A DNA stretch of 64,000 nt from Pseudorhodobacter sp. PARRP1 (GCA_002256245.1 NKIU01000003.1:124001-188000); one strand, 5' to 3'. Counted from the stretch's first letter, positions 9,344-19,582 are shown. Translations and numbers: made by a program. The notes: generated by a model from the letters alone, not told the origin.

Positions 9344-9796
9344 ATGAGTACAGAGAGCTATCTGAAAAAGCACACCGAGGCCTTGGTCAAGGATGTGGGC
9401 ATCGAGGCCGCCTGCGCGCTGACCGGAAAGTCGAAGGCGACGCTGGGGCGCTATTATTCGGACTCGGGCGAGCATGACGACCGCTTCATGCCGATTGACG
9501 TGGTGGCGCAACTGGAATCTGCGGCGCGGTTTCCGCATGTGACCGAGGCTTTGGCCGATCTGCGCGGCATCACGCTCAGCTATGACCCCGAAAAGCGCAA
9601 CACCGACAGCAAGGGCGTGAATGCCGACGTGGTGGCGCTGGCGCAGCGTTTTGCGATGCTGATGGCCGAGTATAACTCGGCGATCGGCGATGGGGTGATC
9701 TCGGTCAATGAGGCCAAGCGGATGCTGCGGGAAACCTTGGCAATTCAACAGGTTCTACTGGAGATGAAGCTTAATCTGGAAGAAGAAGTCAGCTGA
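9344..9796 (+). CDS. Conserved small protein with HTH-like N-terminus
   Basis: 150 residues, not assigned to a named family. Residues ~15-38 (VKDVGIEAACALTGKSKATL) read as a helix-turn-helix of the kind found in phage CII-like regulators and could bind DNA; the remainder is helical and charged, ending in a Leu/Glu-rich segment (residues ~118-150). GGGGAGG lies about ten bases before the ATG. It stands alone with its own terminator, consistent with a single-gene transcriptional unit. Possible role as a regulator is inference from the HTH-like segment only. Confidence 0.75.
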   Translation: MSTESYLKKHTEALVKDVGIEAACALTGKSKATLGRYYSDSGEHDDRFMPIDVVAQLESAARFPHVTEALADLRGITLSYDPEKRNTDSKGVNADVVALAQRFAMLMAEYNSAIGDGVISVNEAKRMLRETLAIQQVLLEMKLNLEEEVS

Positions 9797-9820
9797 GGTT
9801 TTCGGGCCTTGGCGAGATGA

Positions 9821-9858
9821 AAAAGCGCCCGGATGAACTCCGGGCGCTTTTCGTTTTG
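9821..9858 (+). terminator. Intrinsic terminator after HTH-like gene
   Basis: AAAAGCGCCCGGA (9821-9833) pairs with TCCGGGCGCTTTT (9839-9852 region) across a short TGAAC loop, followed by CGTTTTG. Strong GC stem with A and T tracts on both sides, so it could work in either direction. It ends the gene whose stop is at 9796. Confidence 0.9.
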
Positions 9859-9879
9859 TCGGTCGTTTGGGCTTAAGGT

Positions 9880-10128
9880 GGATCGACAGTCACGCGCTTG
9901 GGTGCAGCCCGATCCGGGCGGAGACAGGAAACGCATTGCGTTTCCCCGCCCGCGTGTGCGGCTTGCCCCCTGTAGTCATGGTCGTGTGACGCCCCGTGAG
10001 GCCAGCGCCTGACCCGGCGGGCGAGAAGCGCCCGCCGAGGGCGGGGCGGGCGCTGGCCGGGCCTTTGGGGCCCGGCGGTTCCAGTTTCACCTGCACCGCA
10101 TGGCGAAGGCGATGGCCCTCGCCAAATG
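9880..10128 (+). repeat. Structured intergenic repeat, copy B
   Basis: Second copy of the family described at 8039. It starts with GGTGGATCGACAGTCACGCG (9879-9898), then CCGGGCGGA and the palindromic AAACGCATTGCGTTT (9930-9944), CCCTGTAGTCA, the large hairpin at 10000-10058, and the right end CCGCATGGCGAAGGCGATGG ending near CGCCAAATGG (10128). It lacks the left terminal repeat present in copy A. Lies between the HTH-like gene and the 3' end of the DEAD-box helicase gene. Confidence 0.85.
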
Positions 10129-10150
10129 GTCCATGGTGAATGTCGGGCGT

Positions 10151-11518
10151 CTAGCGCGGGCTGCGGTTGCCGCCTGCAGCGCGCGGTTTGGCCGCGCCAT
10201 CGCTGCGACGCGGTGCAAAGCTGCCGCCTGCGGGCTTCGGTTTACCCTGCGGTTTGGCCGCACCGGGCTTGCCGGGGGCTGCGCGCTGGATCGGCTGCGA
10301 TCCGGCTTTCTGGCCGCCACGACCTTGCCCCGGGCGCTGACCACGGTTCTGGCCGGGTTTCGGGGCGGCTGCGACCGCATCGGCGGCCCAAGGCGCGCCA
10401 CCCAACACGGGGATGGTCTTTTTCAGCAGCTTTTCAATGGCTTGCAACTCGCCCATTTCGGCCGGCGCACAGAAGGAAATCGAGGTTCCCTCTTTGCCCG
10501 CCCGTGCTGTCCGCCCGATCCGGTGGACGTAGTTTTCCGGCACGTTCGGCATATCGAAGTTATAGACATAGCGCACGCCCGGAATGTCGATGCCGCGCGA
10601 GGCCACATCGGTGGCGACCAGCACATCCAATTCCGCCTTGCGGAATTCGGTCAAAGTGCGGTCGCGCTGGTTCTGGCTTTTGTTGCCGTGGATCGAGCCC
10701 GCCTTGAAGCCCCATGCCACCAACAGCTTCATCAGCTTTTCCGAACCATGCTTGGTGCGGCCAAACACCAAAGCCTGTTCGCCCGGATGTTTCAGCAGAT
10801 ATTCCTTCAACATCAAAGCCTTATCGCCATTCGGCAGATAATGCACGCCTTGGTCAATCCGCTCCACCGGCTTGCCCGGAGGGGCGACTTGCACCTTGAT
10901 CGGGTTTTGCAGATAGGTCTCGGCGAGTTCTTCGATATCCTTCGGCATGGTGGCCGAGAACAGCAGGGTCTGGCGCTTCAGCGGGATATGCTTGGCGATT
11001 TTGCGCAAGGAATGGATGAAGCCCATGTCGAGCATGTGGTCGGCCTCGTCCAGCACCAGATAGCCGGTGGCGTGCAAGGACACATCGCCACGCTCCAAGA
11101 GGTCAATCAGGCGGCCGGGGGTGGCGACAAGGATATCGGCGCCGCGCTTCAGCTTTTCGGCCTGCTTGAACAGGCTTGCGCCGCCCACCACCATGGCGAC
11201 CTTGACGGCGGTGCCTTTGGTGAAAATCTCAAGGTTATCAGCGATCTGGCTGACCAACTCGCGGGTCGGGGCCAAGATCAGCGCGCGCACGGTTTTCGGC
11301 GCGGGCGGGTGGCCGAGATCAAGGATGCGGTGCAGCAAGGGCAGGCCGAAGGCGGCGGTTTTGCCGGTGCCAGTCTGCGCCAGACCCATCAGGTCTTTGC
11401 CCGCCATGATATGCGGGATCGCCTGCACCTGAATCGGCGACGGCATTTTCAGAGTGGTTTTTTCCAGTGCTTTCAGGATGCTTTCCGAAAGCCCAAGGTC
11501 TGCGAAAGTGGTGGTCAT
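10151..11518 (-). CDS. rhlE: DEAD-box ATP-dependent RNA helicase (RhlE-like)
   Basis: RNA remodelling enzyme likely acting in ribosome assembly or mRNA turnover. Starting at [15 protein letters not shown] (start at 11518) gives 455 residues. Motifs in order: Q motif [22 protein letters not shown], Ia PTRELVSQI, Ib [47 protein letters not shown]. The last ~90 residues are a low-complexity, strongly basic tail (Gly/Arg/Lys/Pro/Ala), typical of RhlE-type helicases for RNA binding. The reported longer frame (to 11593) adds unconserved residues. Confidence 0.92.
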   Translation of the reverse strand: MTTTFADLGLSESILKALEKTTLKMPSPIQVQAIPHIMAGKDLMGLAQTGTGKTAAFGLPLLHRILDLGHPPAPKTVRALILAPTRELVSQIADNLEIFTKGTAVKVAMVVGGASLFKQAEKLKRGADILVATPGRLIDLLERGDVSLHATGYLVLDEADHMLDMGFIHSLRKIAKHIPLKRQTLLFSATMPKDIEELAETYLQNPIKVQVAPPGKPVERIDQGVHYLPNGDKALMLKEYLLKHPGEQALVFGRTKHGSEKLMKLLVAWGFKAGSIHGNKSQNQRDRTLTEFRKAELDVLVATDVASRGIDIPGVRYVYNFDMPNVPENYVHRIGRTARAGKEGTSISFCAPAEMGELQAIEKLLKKTIPVLGGAPWAADAVAAAPKPGQNRGQRPGQGRGGQKAGSQPIQRAAPGKPGAAKPQGKPKPAGGSFAPRRSDGAAKPRAAGGNRSPR

Positions 11519-11895
11519 AACAGTCTTTCCGGCGGCCCAAAGCCGCCCGTCCACCCCAAAGGGGCGGCAGTGGGAAGCGACACCCCCTCGCATCAGGCCC
11601 GTGCCCGATACCGTGACTGCCGCGGAACCCCTGCGTGCGGTGGGAACCAGTCTCCATGGCCTTACACATGCTCACGCGGCACGGGCACTATGGGTGAGGG
11701 GGAGATGGGGGAATTGCGGGGATTTGTCAAGGGGGGGCGTGTTTGGCGGCAGTCGCGACGGGTTGGCTAGAATTCTTCCGATGTTGAGCCTTGCTTTGAT
11801 GGCCCGGCAAGGTAATGCTTACACTCAAAGCGATGCCTGTATGTATAACAAGATCATAATGATACGGGGCGCCGGGCAGAAGAAGGGGCAAGGGA
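11519..11895. other. 377-bp gap upstream of helicase gene
   Basis: Divergent upstream region. The part nearest the helicase is GC-rich and could hold a long 5' leader, which is common for cold- or autoregulated DEAD-box helicases; this is inference. The part near the orphan membrane gene (11780-11880) is visibly AT-richer, including TGTATGTATAACAAGATCAT. No gene or confident motif seen. Confidence 0.45.
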
Positions 11896-12339
11896 ATGCG
11901 TGCGGTTTTGGCGGTTTGTTTTGTGGCGTTATATTTCGCCGGTTGGTTTGCCATAATTGCGGCTAAATATGCGATATTGTCGGTTTCCAGCCAATTGACA
12001 TGGAGATATCTGGACATCGCCTGGTACTGGGAAATCGTTTTGTCGTTGGCGGCCGGCGTCTTCTTTTACTTTCTGTTCAGTTGGATCATCAAGAAAGTAT
12101 ATGGAGCGTCGTATTTGACCCATGTTGATAGCCAGTCGGATGAGAAATACATCTCGCATTACGAGGGCCGGGTCGAGTCCGGGCTGTTCAGCAATCGCGT
12201 CAACTTGAAGCCTCAGATGACCAGCGACCGCGACCAGGCGTTCAACTTGGTGATGATCGTGATGGTTTTCGACGGCTTTGCTTTCTACAGCGGCTTTATC
12301 GAAGACAAACTGGTGCATTTTCTGCGGCTAGGATATTAA
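11896..12339 (+). CDS. Orphan small membrane protein
   Basis: 147 residues, family not recognised. Two strong hydrophobic helices lie at residues ~1-26 and ~42-68 (WYWEIVLSLAAGVFFYFLFSWII), followed by a ~50-residue polar segment and a third, weaker hydrophobic stretch near 118-135. AGAAGGGG precedes the ATG with about seven-base spacing. Base composition, aromatic content and codon choice look less GC-biased than the neighbours, and the region just upstream is AT-richer, so recent acquisition is possible. It ends convergent with carB. Confidence 0.7.
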   Translation: MRAVLAVCFVALYFAGWFAIIAAKYAILSVSSQLTWRYLDIAWYWEIVLSLAAGVFFYFLFSWIIKKVYGASYLTHVDSQSDEKYISHYEGRVESGLFSNRVNLKPQMTSDRDQAFNLVMIVMVFDGFAFYSGFIEDKLVHFLRLGY

Positions 12340-12351
12340 CCGCACGAAAAT

Positions 12352-12373
12352 GGGCAAGGCAGAGCGCCTTGCC
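12352..12373 (-). terminator. Hairpin ending carB
   Basis: Directly after the carB stop, GGCAAGGC and GCCTTGCC (12353-12360 / 12366-12373) form an eight-base stem with a five-base loop; on the minus strand it is followed by CATTTTCG. Plausible intrinsic terminator in the 34-bp convergent gap. Confidence 0.65.
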
Positions 12374-15300
12374 TCACCCCTGCAACGTCCGCACCCCATA
12401 GCCCTCGCCCCGTGCCTGCATCGCCTGCACCACCGCAATCGCGGCGGCGGCGGTGGTGAAGTAGGGGATCTTGTCCATCAGCGCCACGCGGCGGATGTCG
12501 CGGCTGTCGGTGACGGCTTGGGCGCCTTCGGTGGTGTTCATCACCATCGCTATGTCGTTGTTTTTCAAGCGATCGACGATGTTCGGGCGGCCTTCATAGA
12601 CCTTGTTCACCAGCGTCGCCTTGATGCCTTGCGCATTCAGCCAACCGGCGGTGCCGCGGGTGGCGACGATCTCAAACCCAAGCGCCACAAGGTCGCGCAT
12701 CGCGGTGGCGAAGGCGGCGGTTTTGTCCATATCCTTGATCGACACAAAGGCGCGGCCTGCGTCGGGCAGCATCACGCCTGCGCCCATTTGGGCTTTCAGG
12801 AAGGCCAAGGCGAAGGTGCGATCCCAGCCCATGACTTCGCCGGTCGAGCGCATTTCTGGCCCCAGAACCGGATCGACGCCGGGGAAGCGGGCGAAGGGGA
12901 GGACGGCTTCTTTCACGCTAAACCAAGGGGTTATCGGATCGGCGAGGGTGAAGGGGTTGGCCAAGGGCAGGGGGGTATCGGGGCCGACACCCTGGGCATA
13001 AGCGGCGCGCATCGGGAAGTTTGACATCGGCTCGCCTGCCATCAGGCGGGCGGCGATGGCGGCAATCGCGCTGTCGGTGGCTTTGGCGACGAAGGGCACG
13101 GTGCGGGACGCGCGCGGGTTGACCTCGAGCACGAAAATCACGCCGTCTTTGATCGCAAATTGCACGTTCATCAAACCGACCACGTTCAGCGCAAGTGCCA
13201 TCTGCACGGTCTGGCGTTTCAACTCGGCGATGGTTTCGGCGGTCAGCGAATGGGGTGGCAGGCAGCAGGCCGAATCACCGGAGTGAACGCCGGCTTCCTC
13301 AATATGTTCCATGATTCCAGCGACATGCACCTCTTTACCGTCGCTTAACGCATCTACGTCAACCTCAATCGCACCAGATAGGTAGCTGTCGAGCAGCACC
13401 GGGCTGTCGCCGGACACCTGCACGGCGGTGGCAATGTAGCGTTCAAGCTGGGCGTCGTCGCGGATGATCTCCATCGCGCGGCCACCCAAAACGAAGGAGG
13501 GGCGGATGACCAAAGGATAACCTACGTCTTTCGCGACAGCGAAAGCTTCATCGCGCGAACGCGCGGTGCCGTTGTGCGGCTGTTTCAGGGCCAGCTTGTG
13601 CAGAAGCTGTTGGAAACGCTCGCGATCTTCGGCCAGATCAATCGCGTCTGGCGTGGTGCCCAGGATCGGGATGCCTTCGGCGTGCAGGGCGTTGGCGAGT
13701 TTCAGGGGCGTCTGGCCGCCGAATTGCACGATCACACCGTGCAGCGTGCCGTTTTCCTGCTCGACCCGCAGGATTTCAAGGACGTGTTCAAGGGTGAGCG
13801 GCTCGAAATACAGACGGTCCGAGGTGTCGTAGTCGGTGGACACGGTTTCGGGGTTGCAGTTGACCATGATCGTCTCGAAGCCCGCATCCGTCAGCGCATA
13901 GCAGGCATGGCAGCAGCAATAGTCAAACTCGATGCCCTGACCGATGCGGTTCGGGCCACCGCCGAGGATAACGACCTTTTTGGCGTTCGACGGGCGCGCT
14001 TCGCATTCCACATCGCCCATCGCGGGGGCCTCGTAGGTGGAATACATGTAGGGGGTCTGGGCCTCAAACTCGGCGGCGCAGGTGTCGATGCGTTTGAACA
14101 CGGCGTTCACGCCAAGGTTGCGGCGGGCGCGGCGGATTTGGGCCTCATCCCGGCCGGTCAGTTTGGCAAGGCGGGCGTCGGTGAAGCCCATCATCTTCAG
14201 CTTGCGGATGCCTGCGGCATCGAGCGGCAGGCCTTTGGCGCGGATGACTGCCTCGGCGTCGATGATTTCGCGGATGCGGGCGAGGAACCATGGGTCGAAG
14301 GACGTGATCGCGTTGATTTCGTCGTCGGTCAGGCCGTGGCGCATGGCTTGGGCGATGACGCGCAGGCGGTCGGGCGTGGCTTTCGACAGCGCCAGCGTGA
14401 TCGCGGCGCGGTCGGGGGTGCCGGTGGCGGCCACGCCGGGGATGGCTATTTCGTCAAAGCCCGACAGGCCGGTTTCAAGGCTTGCCAGCGCTTTTTGCAT
14501 GGATTCGTGGATGGTGCGGCCAATCGCCATGACCTCGCCCACCGATTTCATCGCGGTGGTGAGGTTGGGTTCCGAGCCGGGGAATTTCTCAAACGCGAAG
14601 CGCGGGATTTTGGTGACGACATAGTCGATGGAAGGCTCGAACGAGGCGGGCGTGACCTTGGTGATGTCGTTGTCCAACTCGTCCAGCGTGTAGCCGACGG
14701 CGAGTTTGGCGGCGACTTTGGCGATGGGGAAGCCGGTGGCTTTCGACGCGAGGGCAGAGGAGCGGGAGACGCGCGGGTTCATCTCGATCACCACCATGCG
14801 GCCATCGGCGGGGTTGATCGCCCATTGCACGTTGGAGCCGCCGGTTTCCACGCCGATTTCACGCAGCACGGCAATCGAGCCGTTACGCATGATCTGGTAT
14901 TCTTTGTCGGTTAGCGTCAGGGCGGGGGCGACGGTGATGCTGTCGCCGGTGTGCACGCCCATCGGGTCGATGTTCTCAATCGCGCAGATGATGATGGCGT
15001 TGTCGGCGGTGTCGCGCACCACCTCCATCTCAAATTCTTTCCAACCCAGCAGCGATTCGTCGATCAGGATCTGCGCCATCGGGCTGGCCTCTAAGCCCGA
15101 GCGGCAGATCGCTTCGTAGTCGTCGCGGTTGTAGGCGACGCCGCCGCCGGTGCCGCCGAGGGTGAAGGCGGGGCGGATGATGGCGGGGAGGCCGACATAT
15201 TCGATGGCGGTCATACATTCGGCCACGCCTGCGGCGATGTCATATTTGCCAGAGGCCAGTTTGGGCGCGGCGATGATGGTGGCTTTGGGGTTTTCAAGGC

Positions 15301-15718
15301 CGATGCGGTCCATCGCCTCGCGGAACAGTTTGCGATCTTCTGCCATTTCGATGGCCGGACGCTTGGCGCCGATCAGCTCGACATTGAACTTTTCCAACAC
15401 GCCGAGGTCTGCGAGCGCAAGGGCGGTGTTCAGGCCGGTTTGGCCGCCCATGGTGGGCAGCAGGGCATCGGGGCGCTCTTTTTCGATGATTTTGGCGACG
15501 ACCTCGGGGGTGATCGGCTCGATATACGTGGCATCGGCCAGGCCGGGGTCGGTCATGATGGTGGCGGGGTTCGAGTTGACGAGGATGACCCGGTAGCCCT
15601 CTTCGCGCAGGGCTTTGCAGGCTTGGGCACCCGAGTAGTCAAACTCGCACGCTTGGCCGATGACGATGGGGCCTGCGCCGATGATCATGATGGATTTGAT
15701 ATCGGTTCTTTTCGGCAT
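12374..15718 (-). CDS. carB: Carbamoyl-phosphate synthase large subunit
   Basis: Makes carbamoyl phosphate from bicarbonate, ATP and ammonia channelled from CarA; feeds arginine and pyrimidine synthesis. 1114 residues from the ATG at 15718 ([20 protein letters not shown]), preceded by GGGGG with short spacing. Two homologous ATP-grasp halves are visible: [19 protein letters not shown] near residue 10 and [20 protein letters not shown] near 590; each has an EVNPR/EMNPR metal-site motif. The final ~130 residues are the MGS-like allosteric domain ([22 protein letters not shown]). carA is about 37 kb away at 52841, so the subunits are not in one operon here. Confidence 0.97.
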   Translation of the reverse strand: MPKRTDIKSIMIIGAGPIVIGQACEFDYSGAQACKALREEGYRVILVNSNPATIMTDPGLADATYIEPITPEVVAKIIEKERPDALLPTMGGQTGLNTALALADLGVLEKFNVELIGAKRPAIEMAEDRKLFREAMDRIGLENPKATIIAAPKLASGKYDIAAGVAECMTAIEYVGLPAIIRPAFTLGGTGGGVAYNRDDYEAICRSGLEASPMAQILIDESLLGWKEFEMEVVRDTADNAIIICAIENIDPMGVHTGDSITVAPALTLTDKEYQIMRNGSIAVLREIGVETGGSNVQWAINPADGRMVVIEMNPRVSRSSALASKATGFPIAKVAAKLAVGYTLDELDNDITKVTPASFEPSIDYVVTKIPRFAFEKFPGSEPNLTTAMKSVGEVMAIGRTIHESMQKALASLETGLSGFDEIAIPGVAATGTPDRAAITLALSKATPDRLRVIAQAMRHGLTDDEINAITSFDPWFLARIREIIDAEAVIRAKGLPLDAAGIRKLKMMGFTDARLAKLTGRDEAQIRRARRNLGVNAVFKRIDTCAAEFEAQTPYMYSTYEAPAMGDVECEARPSNAKKVVILGGGPNRIGQGIEFDYCCCHACYALTDAGFETIMVNCNPETVSTDYDTSDRLYFEPLTLEHVLEILRVEQENGTLHGVIVQFGGQTPLKLANALHAEGIPILGTTPDAIDLAEDRERFQQLLHKLALKQPHNGTARSRDEAFAVAKDVGYPLVIRPSFVLGGRAMEIIRDDAQLERYIATAVQVSGDSPVLLDSYLSGAIEVDVDALSDGKEVHVAGIMEHIEEAGVHSGDSACCLPPHSLTAETIAELKRQTVQMALALNVVGLMNVQFAIKDGVIFVLEVNPRASRTVPFVAKATDSAIAAIAARLMAGEPMSNFPMRAAYAQGVGPDTPLPLANPFTLADPITPWFSVKEAVLPFARFPGVDPVLGPEMRSTGEVMGWDRTFALAFLKAQMGAGVMLPDAGRAFVSIKDMDKTAAFATAMRDLVALGFEIVATRGTAGWLNAQGIKATLVNKVYEGRPNIVDRLKNNDIAMVMNTTEGAQAVTDSRDIRRVALMDKIPYFTTAAAAIAVVQAMQARGEGYGVRTLQG

Positions 15719-15813
15719 GGCGGCCCCCATAAGCAAAACTTTGCGGGTTATAGCCAGCACGCGCCGGGGCGCAAGGGGCATTTGGCAGATGGTTGACGCT
15801 TGGGCCGGGGAGG

Positions 15814-15857
15814 CGGATTTTTCGAAAAATCCGTGCCGATTTCCGTAGCGGAAATCG
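15814..15857. repeat. Two adjacent palindromes upstream of carB
   Basis: A 20-base perfect palindrome CGGATTTTTCGAAAAATCCG (15814-15833) is followed by a nine-base stem with a three-base loop, CGATTTCCG/CGGAAATCG (15837-15857). Both lie 96-139 bases upstream of the carB start. They could be hairpins in the carB leader or protein-binding sites; the sequences resemble short shuffled palindromes such as AAATCC/GGATTT at 1190-1211. Confidence 0.65.
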
Positions 15858-15876
15858 TGGCCGTGGCAGAGGTGAC

Positions 15877-15906
15877 AACGGCGGCCCTTTGGTCTGGGCC
15901 GCCGTT
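15877..15906 (-). terminator. Strong hairpin after permease gene
   Basis: Perfect 11-base stem AACGGCGGCCC (15877-15887) with GGGCCGCCGTT (15896-15906), eight-base loop, 22 bases after the permease stop on the minus strand. It lacks a good T tract, so it may act as a 3' mRNA-stabilising hairpin or need Rho. Confidence 0.6.
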
Positions 15907-15928
15907 GGTTGCTTGGTGATGTCTGGTG

Positions 15929-17512
15929 TTACTTTTGACCGACAGCAGCCTCTGCCGCGGCGATGGCGGCTTTGCGGGCGGCGATTTTCTCGCCGGTGGG
16001 CGGGCCTTCAAAGCGGCGGTTTTCCACCGCGAACCACAACACCATCGCCAGCGCGATGAAGCCCGCAACGATATACAGCACACGACCGTTCGGCGGAGCC
16101 ACAGCGATGAACAGGATCACCCCCATACCGACCACGGACAATACGGTGACCAGCTTATAAAGGCCGCCAGACATCGCCCAAGGGCCGGGGGTCGGCCATT
16201 TCGAGGTGCCATAGGCAAACATGCCCGCAATCAGCGGCACCGTGAAGGATAGAAACAGGAAGACGAGTGTTGAGTTGACTACGATGAAGTAAATCGAGGT
16301 TCCCGCCAGCTTGATCGACATCGCTAGCACGACGTAAAGGATTGACAGAACCGTCGCCGTCCAGATGGCGTTGACAGGCGTGCGGTATTTCGGCGATACG
16401 GTTGCCAGCGCCTTGGACCCGACGGGCATGCCGTCGTCACGCGAGAAAGCGAACAGCATCCGGCTAGCGGATGTCACCGTGGCGAGGCCGCAGATCAGCT
16501 GCGCGATAAAGATGCCCAGATAGATCACCAGCATGAGGCTGCTGGGCATGATGGCTTCCACCGTTTTGAAGAACACGAGGCCGCCTTGCGCCGCGCCTGC
16601 CGCCATATCCGGCACTGCAAGCATGATTGCGCAGATCATCACCCAACCGACGAGCGAGGACCACAAGACTGCCGAGACGATGCCTTGTGGCACCGACATT
16701 GCAGCGTTTTTGGTTTCCTCAGAGGTGTGGGCTGAGGCGTCATAGCCGGTGATGGTGTAGACCGGAAGCAGCAGGCACAGCAGGAACAGATACCCCATGT
16801 TGTCCGACTGCGGGAAGATACCGCCACCCGCGTCGCCCGAGTAGTTGGTGAAGGTCCACAGCCGCGAGATGTCGATGGCGGGGGCGAACCACAGGCAGGC
16901 GATCACCAGAACGGCGGTGGTCGCAAAGATCAGATAGCCGGAAATGTCGGTCAGGAAGGTGGTGGCCTTGATGCCGACGTGGTTGAAAATCGCCTGTATG
17001 ATGGTGATCACGGCCACGAAGCCCACGATTTCCATATCCGAGTTGGGGAATGGTGTGATTGCACCGTCTGCACCGACTGTGCCGAACATCGCCCCGAACG
17101 CGCCTTGGAAGAAATAGGCGGTGCCGATGTTAATCGCCCCCAGCACGGTGATCAGACCGAGCAGGTTCAGCCAGGCGGTCAGCCAGCCGAGAAAACGCCC
17201 GCCGAGGATTGACGACCAGTGATAGAGCCCGCCCGCCGTCGGGAAGGCCGAGGCGATTTGTGCCATCGCAAGGGCGAACATGCCCGACAGCGCGCAGCCG
17301 ACGATCCAGCCGATGCCAGCACCCGCACCGCCGACCGAGGAAATCGCCTGCGCGAAAGAGTTGATCCCGCCCGACAGAATACAGATGATCGAGAAGGAAA
17401 TCGCAAAGTTAGAGAATTTGGACATCGAGCGCGAAAGCTCTTGGGCGTAGCCCATGCCGTGCAGGACTTTCATATCGTCATGCTGGGCCTTGTCATCGTA
17501 GTTTTCAGCCAT
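15929..17512 (-). CDS. APC-family amino-acid permease
   Basis: 527-residue inner-membrane transporter with about twelve hydrophobic helices. The start at MAENYDDKAQHDD is preferred because GGAGGG precedes it with good spacing. N-terminal features (SKFSNFAISFSIICILSGGI) are the conserved first helix of the amino acid-polyamine-organocation superfamily, closest in style to the ACT/GABA-permease-like (BAT1/UGA4) group, so an amino acid, GABA or choline-like substrate is possible. Single gene with a ~300-base region upstream shared with pabB. Confidence 0.85.
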   Translation of the reverse strand: MAENYDDKAQHDDMKVLHGMGYAQELSRSMSKFSNFAISFSIICILSGGINSFAQAISSVGGAGAGIGWIVGCALSGMFALAMAQIASAFPTAGGLYHWSSILGGRFLGWLTAWLNLLGLITVLGAINIGTAYFFQGAFGAMFGTVGADGAITPFPNSDMEIVGFVAVITIIQAIFNHVGIKATTFLTDISGYLIFATTAVLVIACLWFAPAIDISRLWTFTNYSGDAGGGIFPQSDNMGYLFLLCLLLPVYTITGYDASAHTSEETKNAAMSVPQGIVSAVLWSSLVGWVMICAIMLAVPDMAAGAAQGGLVFFKTVEAIMPSSLMLVIYLGIFIAQLICGLATVTSASRMLFAFSRDDGMPVGSKALATVSPKYRTPVNAIWTATVLSILYVVLAMSIKLAGTSIYFIVVNSTLVFLFLSFTVPLIAGMFAYGTSKWPTPGPWAMSGGLYKLVTVLSVVGMGVILFIAVAPPNGRVLYIVAGFIALAMVLWFAVENRRFEGPPTGEKIAARKAAIAAAEAAVGQK

Positions 17513-17810
17513 TGTTACCCTCCGAACCGTTGGTTGGTCGTTGTTATTGTTCTTGTTGGTGCGGCGTTGTGCCGTCCCTGCGTGCAGGGAAGCGTGTATT
17601 TTACAGTCTGGCAAGCACTGAATAGAAGTTTACAGAAATCAACGCTGTTGCGACGCGCATGGTGGGGGCGCGGGACATTTTCGCGTCGCAAATGCGCAAA
17701 AGACGGGCGGGCCAGCACTGGATTTGCGCGCGGGGCTGACCTAGGTGTTGGGGCTGACCCGGTGTCTTGAAACGCAGAACCGGGTTGGCAAAACGACAAG
17801 GGGCGCAGGC
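17513..17810. other. Divergent promoter region, permease / pabB
   Basis: About 300 bases. Contains a small palindrome CCCTGCGTGCAGGG (17577-17590) and an AT-richer stretch around 17598-17645 (GTATTTTACAGTCTGG...). No gene or confident site seen. An in-frame extension of pabB up to 17745 is possible but unconserved-looking. Confidence 0.4.
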
Positions 17811-18956
17811 GTGATCCTGATTGAGGACGGACCATTCGGGCAGCCCGTGCTGTTTGACGGCGCAGAGGCGCAGGTTGTGGCGTGGGATGCGCAGGACGTG
17901 GCCCCGGCTTTGGCCGCTTTGGATGCGGCGCGCGCGCAGGGCAAATGGGTGGCGGGCTATATCAGCTATGAGGCGGGCTATGCGCTGGAGCCGAAGCTTG
18001 CGGGCCTGACGCTTGCGCGCGACGCGGCGCGGCCCTTGCTGGTGTTTGGCATTTTCGCAGGCCCCGGCGATGCGGGTGTGGTGTTGGCTGAGGCGGCGGC
18101 GCAGGCGCGCGGGGTGGCGGTGGCGGCGCTGGAGCCGGCGATCAGCCGCGCCGACTATGGTGCGGCGATGGGCCGGGTGATGGCCTATATCGCGGCGGGC
18201 GATTGCTATCAGATCAACCTGACGTTTCCGCTCGGCACGCGGTTGCTGCAAGGCTCGGCGCTTGGGCTTTATGGCGCGTTGCGGGCGCGGCAGGCGGTGG
18301 GGCATGGCGCTTACTTGGATGTGGGCGTGGGGCCGGTTTTGGTGTCGCGCTCGCCTGAGTTGTTCATCCGCACCAATGCGGCGGGGCGGATCGAGGCGCG
18401 GCCGATGAAGGGGACGGCTCCGCGAGATGCCGATCCGGTGCGGGATGCGGAACTGGCCGAGGCTTTGCGGGCTTCGGCCAAGGATCAGGCGGAAAACCTG
18501 ATGATCGTGGATCTTTTGCGCAACGATATCAGCCGGGTGGCGAAGGTCGGCTCGGTCAAGGTGCCCGAGTTGTTCGCGGTGGAGCATTACGCCACCGTGC
18601 ATCAGATGGTCAGCCGCGTGGTCGGGCAACTGGTGGCGGCGCCGAGCATGGAAGGGTTGATGCCTGCGCTGTTTCCCTGCGGCTCGATCACCGGGGCGCC
18701 GAAAATTCGGGCGATGCAGATCATTCACGAGGTTGAGGCGTTTCCGCGCGGGATTTATTGCGGTGCGATTGGCTGGATGGCCCCGGATGGGGCTTCGGCG
18801 TTCAATGTGGCGATTCGCACGTTGTCGGTGTTTGACGAAGGCCGGATTGAGTTGAACGTCGGCGGCGGGGTGGTGCAGGACAGCACGGCGGATGGCGAGT
18901 GGGAGGAGGCACTGTGGAAAGCGCGTTACATGCAGGGGCTGGCGCGGCAGGGCTGA
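17811..18956 (+). CDS. pabB: Aminodeoxychorismate synthase component I
   Basis: Converts chorismate plus ammonia to 4-amino-4-deoxychorismate for p-aminobenzoate and folate. The GTG at 17811, preceded by AAGGGG, yields 381 residues. The C-terminal chorismate-binding domain is clear: YIAAGDCYQINLTFPL, RPMKGTAPRDADP, DLLRNDISRV, ALFPCGSITGAPKIRAM and the final GGGVVQDSTADGEWEE. It is followed by, and overlaps by 43 bases, a class IV aminotransferase-fold gene that completes the PABA pathway. The stand-alone amidotransferase PabA is not in the window. Confidence 0.92.
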   Translation: MILIEDGPFGQPVLFDGAEAQVVAWDAQDVAPALAALDAARAQGKWVAGYISYEAGYALEPKLAGLTLARDAARPLLVFGIFAGPGDAGVVLAEAAAQARGVAVAALEPAISRADYGAAMGRVMAYIAAGDCYQINLTFPLGTRLLQGSALGLYGALRARQAVGHGAYLDVGVGPVLVSRSPELFIRTNAAGRIEARPMKGTAPRDADPVRDAELAEALRASAKDQAENLMIVDLLRNDISRVAKVGSVKVPELFAVEHYATVHQMVSRVVGQLVAAPSMEGLMPALFPCGSITGAPKIRAMQIIHEVEAFPRGIYCGAIGWMAPDGASAFNVAIRTLSVFDEGRIELNVGGGVVQDSTADGEWEEALWKARYMQGLARQG

Positions 18957-19540
18957 AGCTGATCGAGACGCTGGCTTGGGATGGCGCGGCGCTGGTGCGG
19001 CTGCCGCTGCATCTGGCGCGGCTTTCGGCTTCGGCGTGGGCTTTGGGCTGGGGCTGTGATGTGGCGGCGGTTGAGGCTGCGCTGCGGGCGGCGGTGCCGG
19101 TTGGTGCTGCGCGGATGCGGTTGACGCTGGACGGCGCGGGTGTGGTGGACGTGCAGGCGGCGGCTTTGCCTGCGGGCAAGGCGGTTTGGCGGGTGGGGCT
19201 GGCGGCAGAGCGGCTGGATTCGGGCGATGTGTGGCTTTCGGTGAAATCAACGCGGCGGGCGGCTTATGATGCGGCGCGGGCGGATCTGGCTGCGGGGCTG
19301 GACGAGGTGATTTTGTGCAACGAGCGCGGCGAGGTCTGCGACGGCTCTATCACCACGGTATTCTTCGATCGCGGGCAGGGGATGCGCACGCCGCCGCTTT
19401 CGTGTGGTTTGTTACCGGGGGTGCTGCGGGCGGAAATGGCGGTCGCCGAGGAGGTGCTGTTGGCGCGCGATCTGCCCCATGTGAAGCTGTGGGTTGGCAA
19501 TTCCTTGCGCGGGCTTATCCCGGCTGTCTGGGTGATCTGA
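18914..19540 (+). CDS. pabC: Aminodeoxychorismate lyase-like class IV aminotransferase-fold protein
   Basis: Likely releases p-aminobenzoate and pyruvate from aminodeoxychorismate using PLP. GGAGGAGG (18902-18909) sits just ahead of GTG 18914, giving 208 residues. Family features: GLKLIETLAWDG at the N-terminus, catalytic-lysine region WLSVKSTRRAAYD near residue 108, CNERGEVCDGSITTVFF near 132 (the NExG..EG..SN-like PLP loop) and SCGLLPGVLR. It is short compared with the ~270-residue PabC of enterobacteria, as usual for this paired arrangement. Overlap with pabB implies translational coupling. Confidence 0.85.
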   Translation: MESALHAGAGAAGLKLIETLAWDGAALVRLPLHLARLSASAWALGWGCDVAAVEAALRAAVPVGAARMRLTLDGAGVVDVQAAALPAGKAVWRVGLAAERLDSGDVWLSVKSTRRAAYDAARADLAAGLDEVILCNERGEVCDGSITTVFFDRGQGMRTPPLSCGLLPGVLRAEMAVAEEVLLARDLPHVKLWVGNSLRGLIPAVWVI

Positions 19541-19582
19541 TCGCGCGCGCCGCGTTGAGGATGGATAGACATTGATCTTGGG

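Noticed and set aside
10100-11770. Long plus-strand open frame (556 residues) over the helicase gene
   Set aside because: Antisense shadow of the DEAD-box gene; long spurious frames are expected in GC-rich coding DNA and no domain is visible.
13574-14914. 446-residue plus-strand frame over carB
   Set aside because: Antisense shadow; carB is complete on the other strand.
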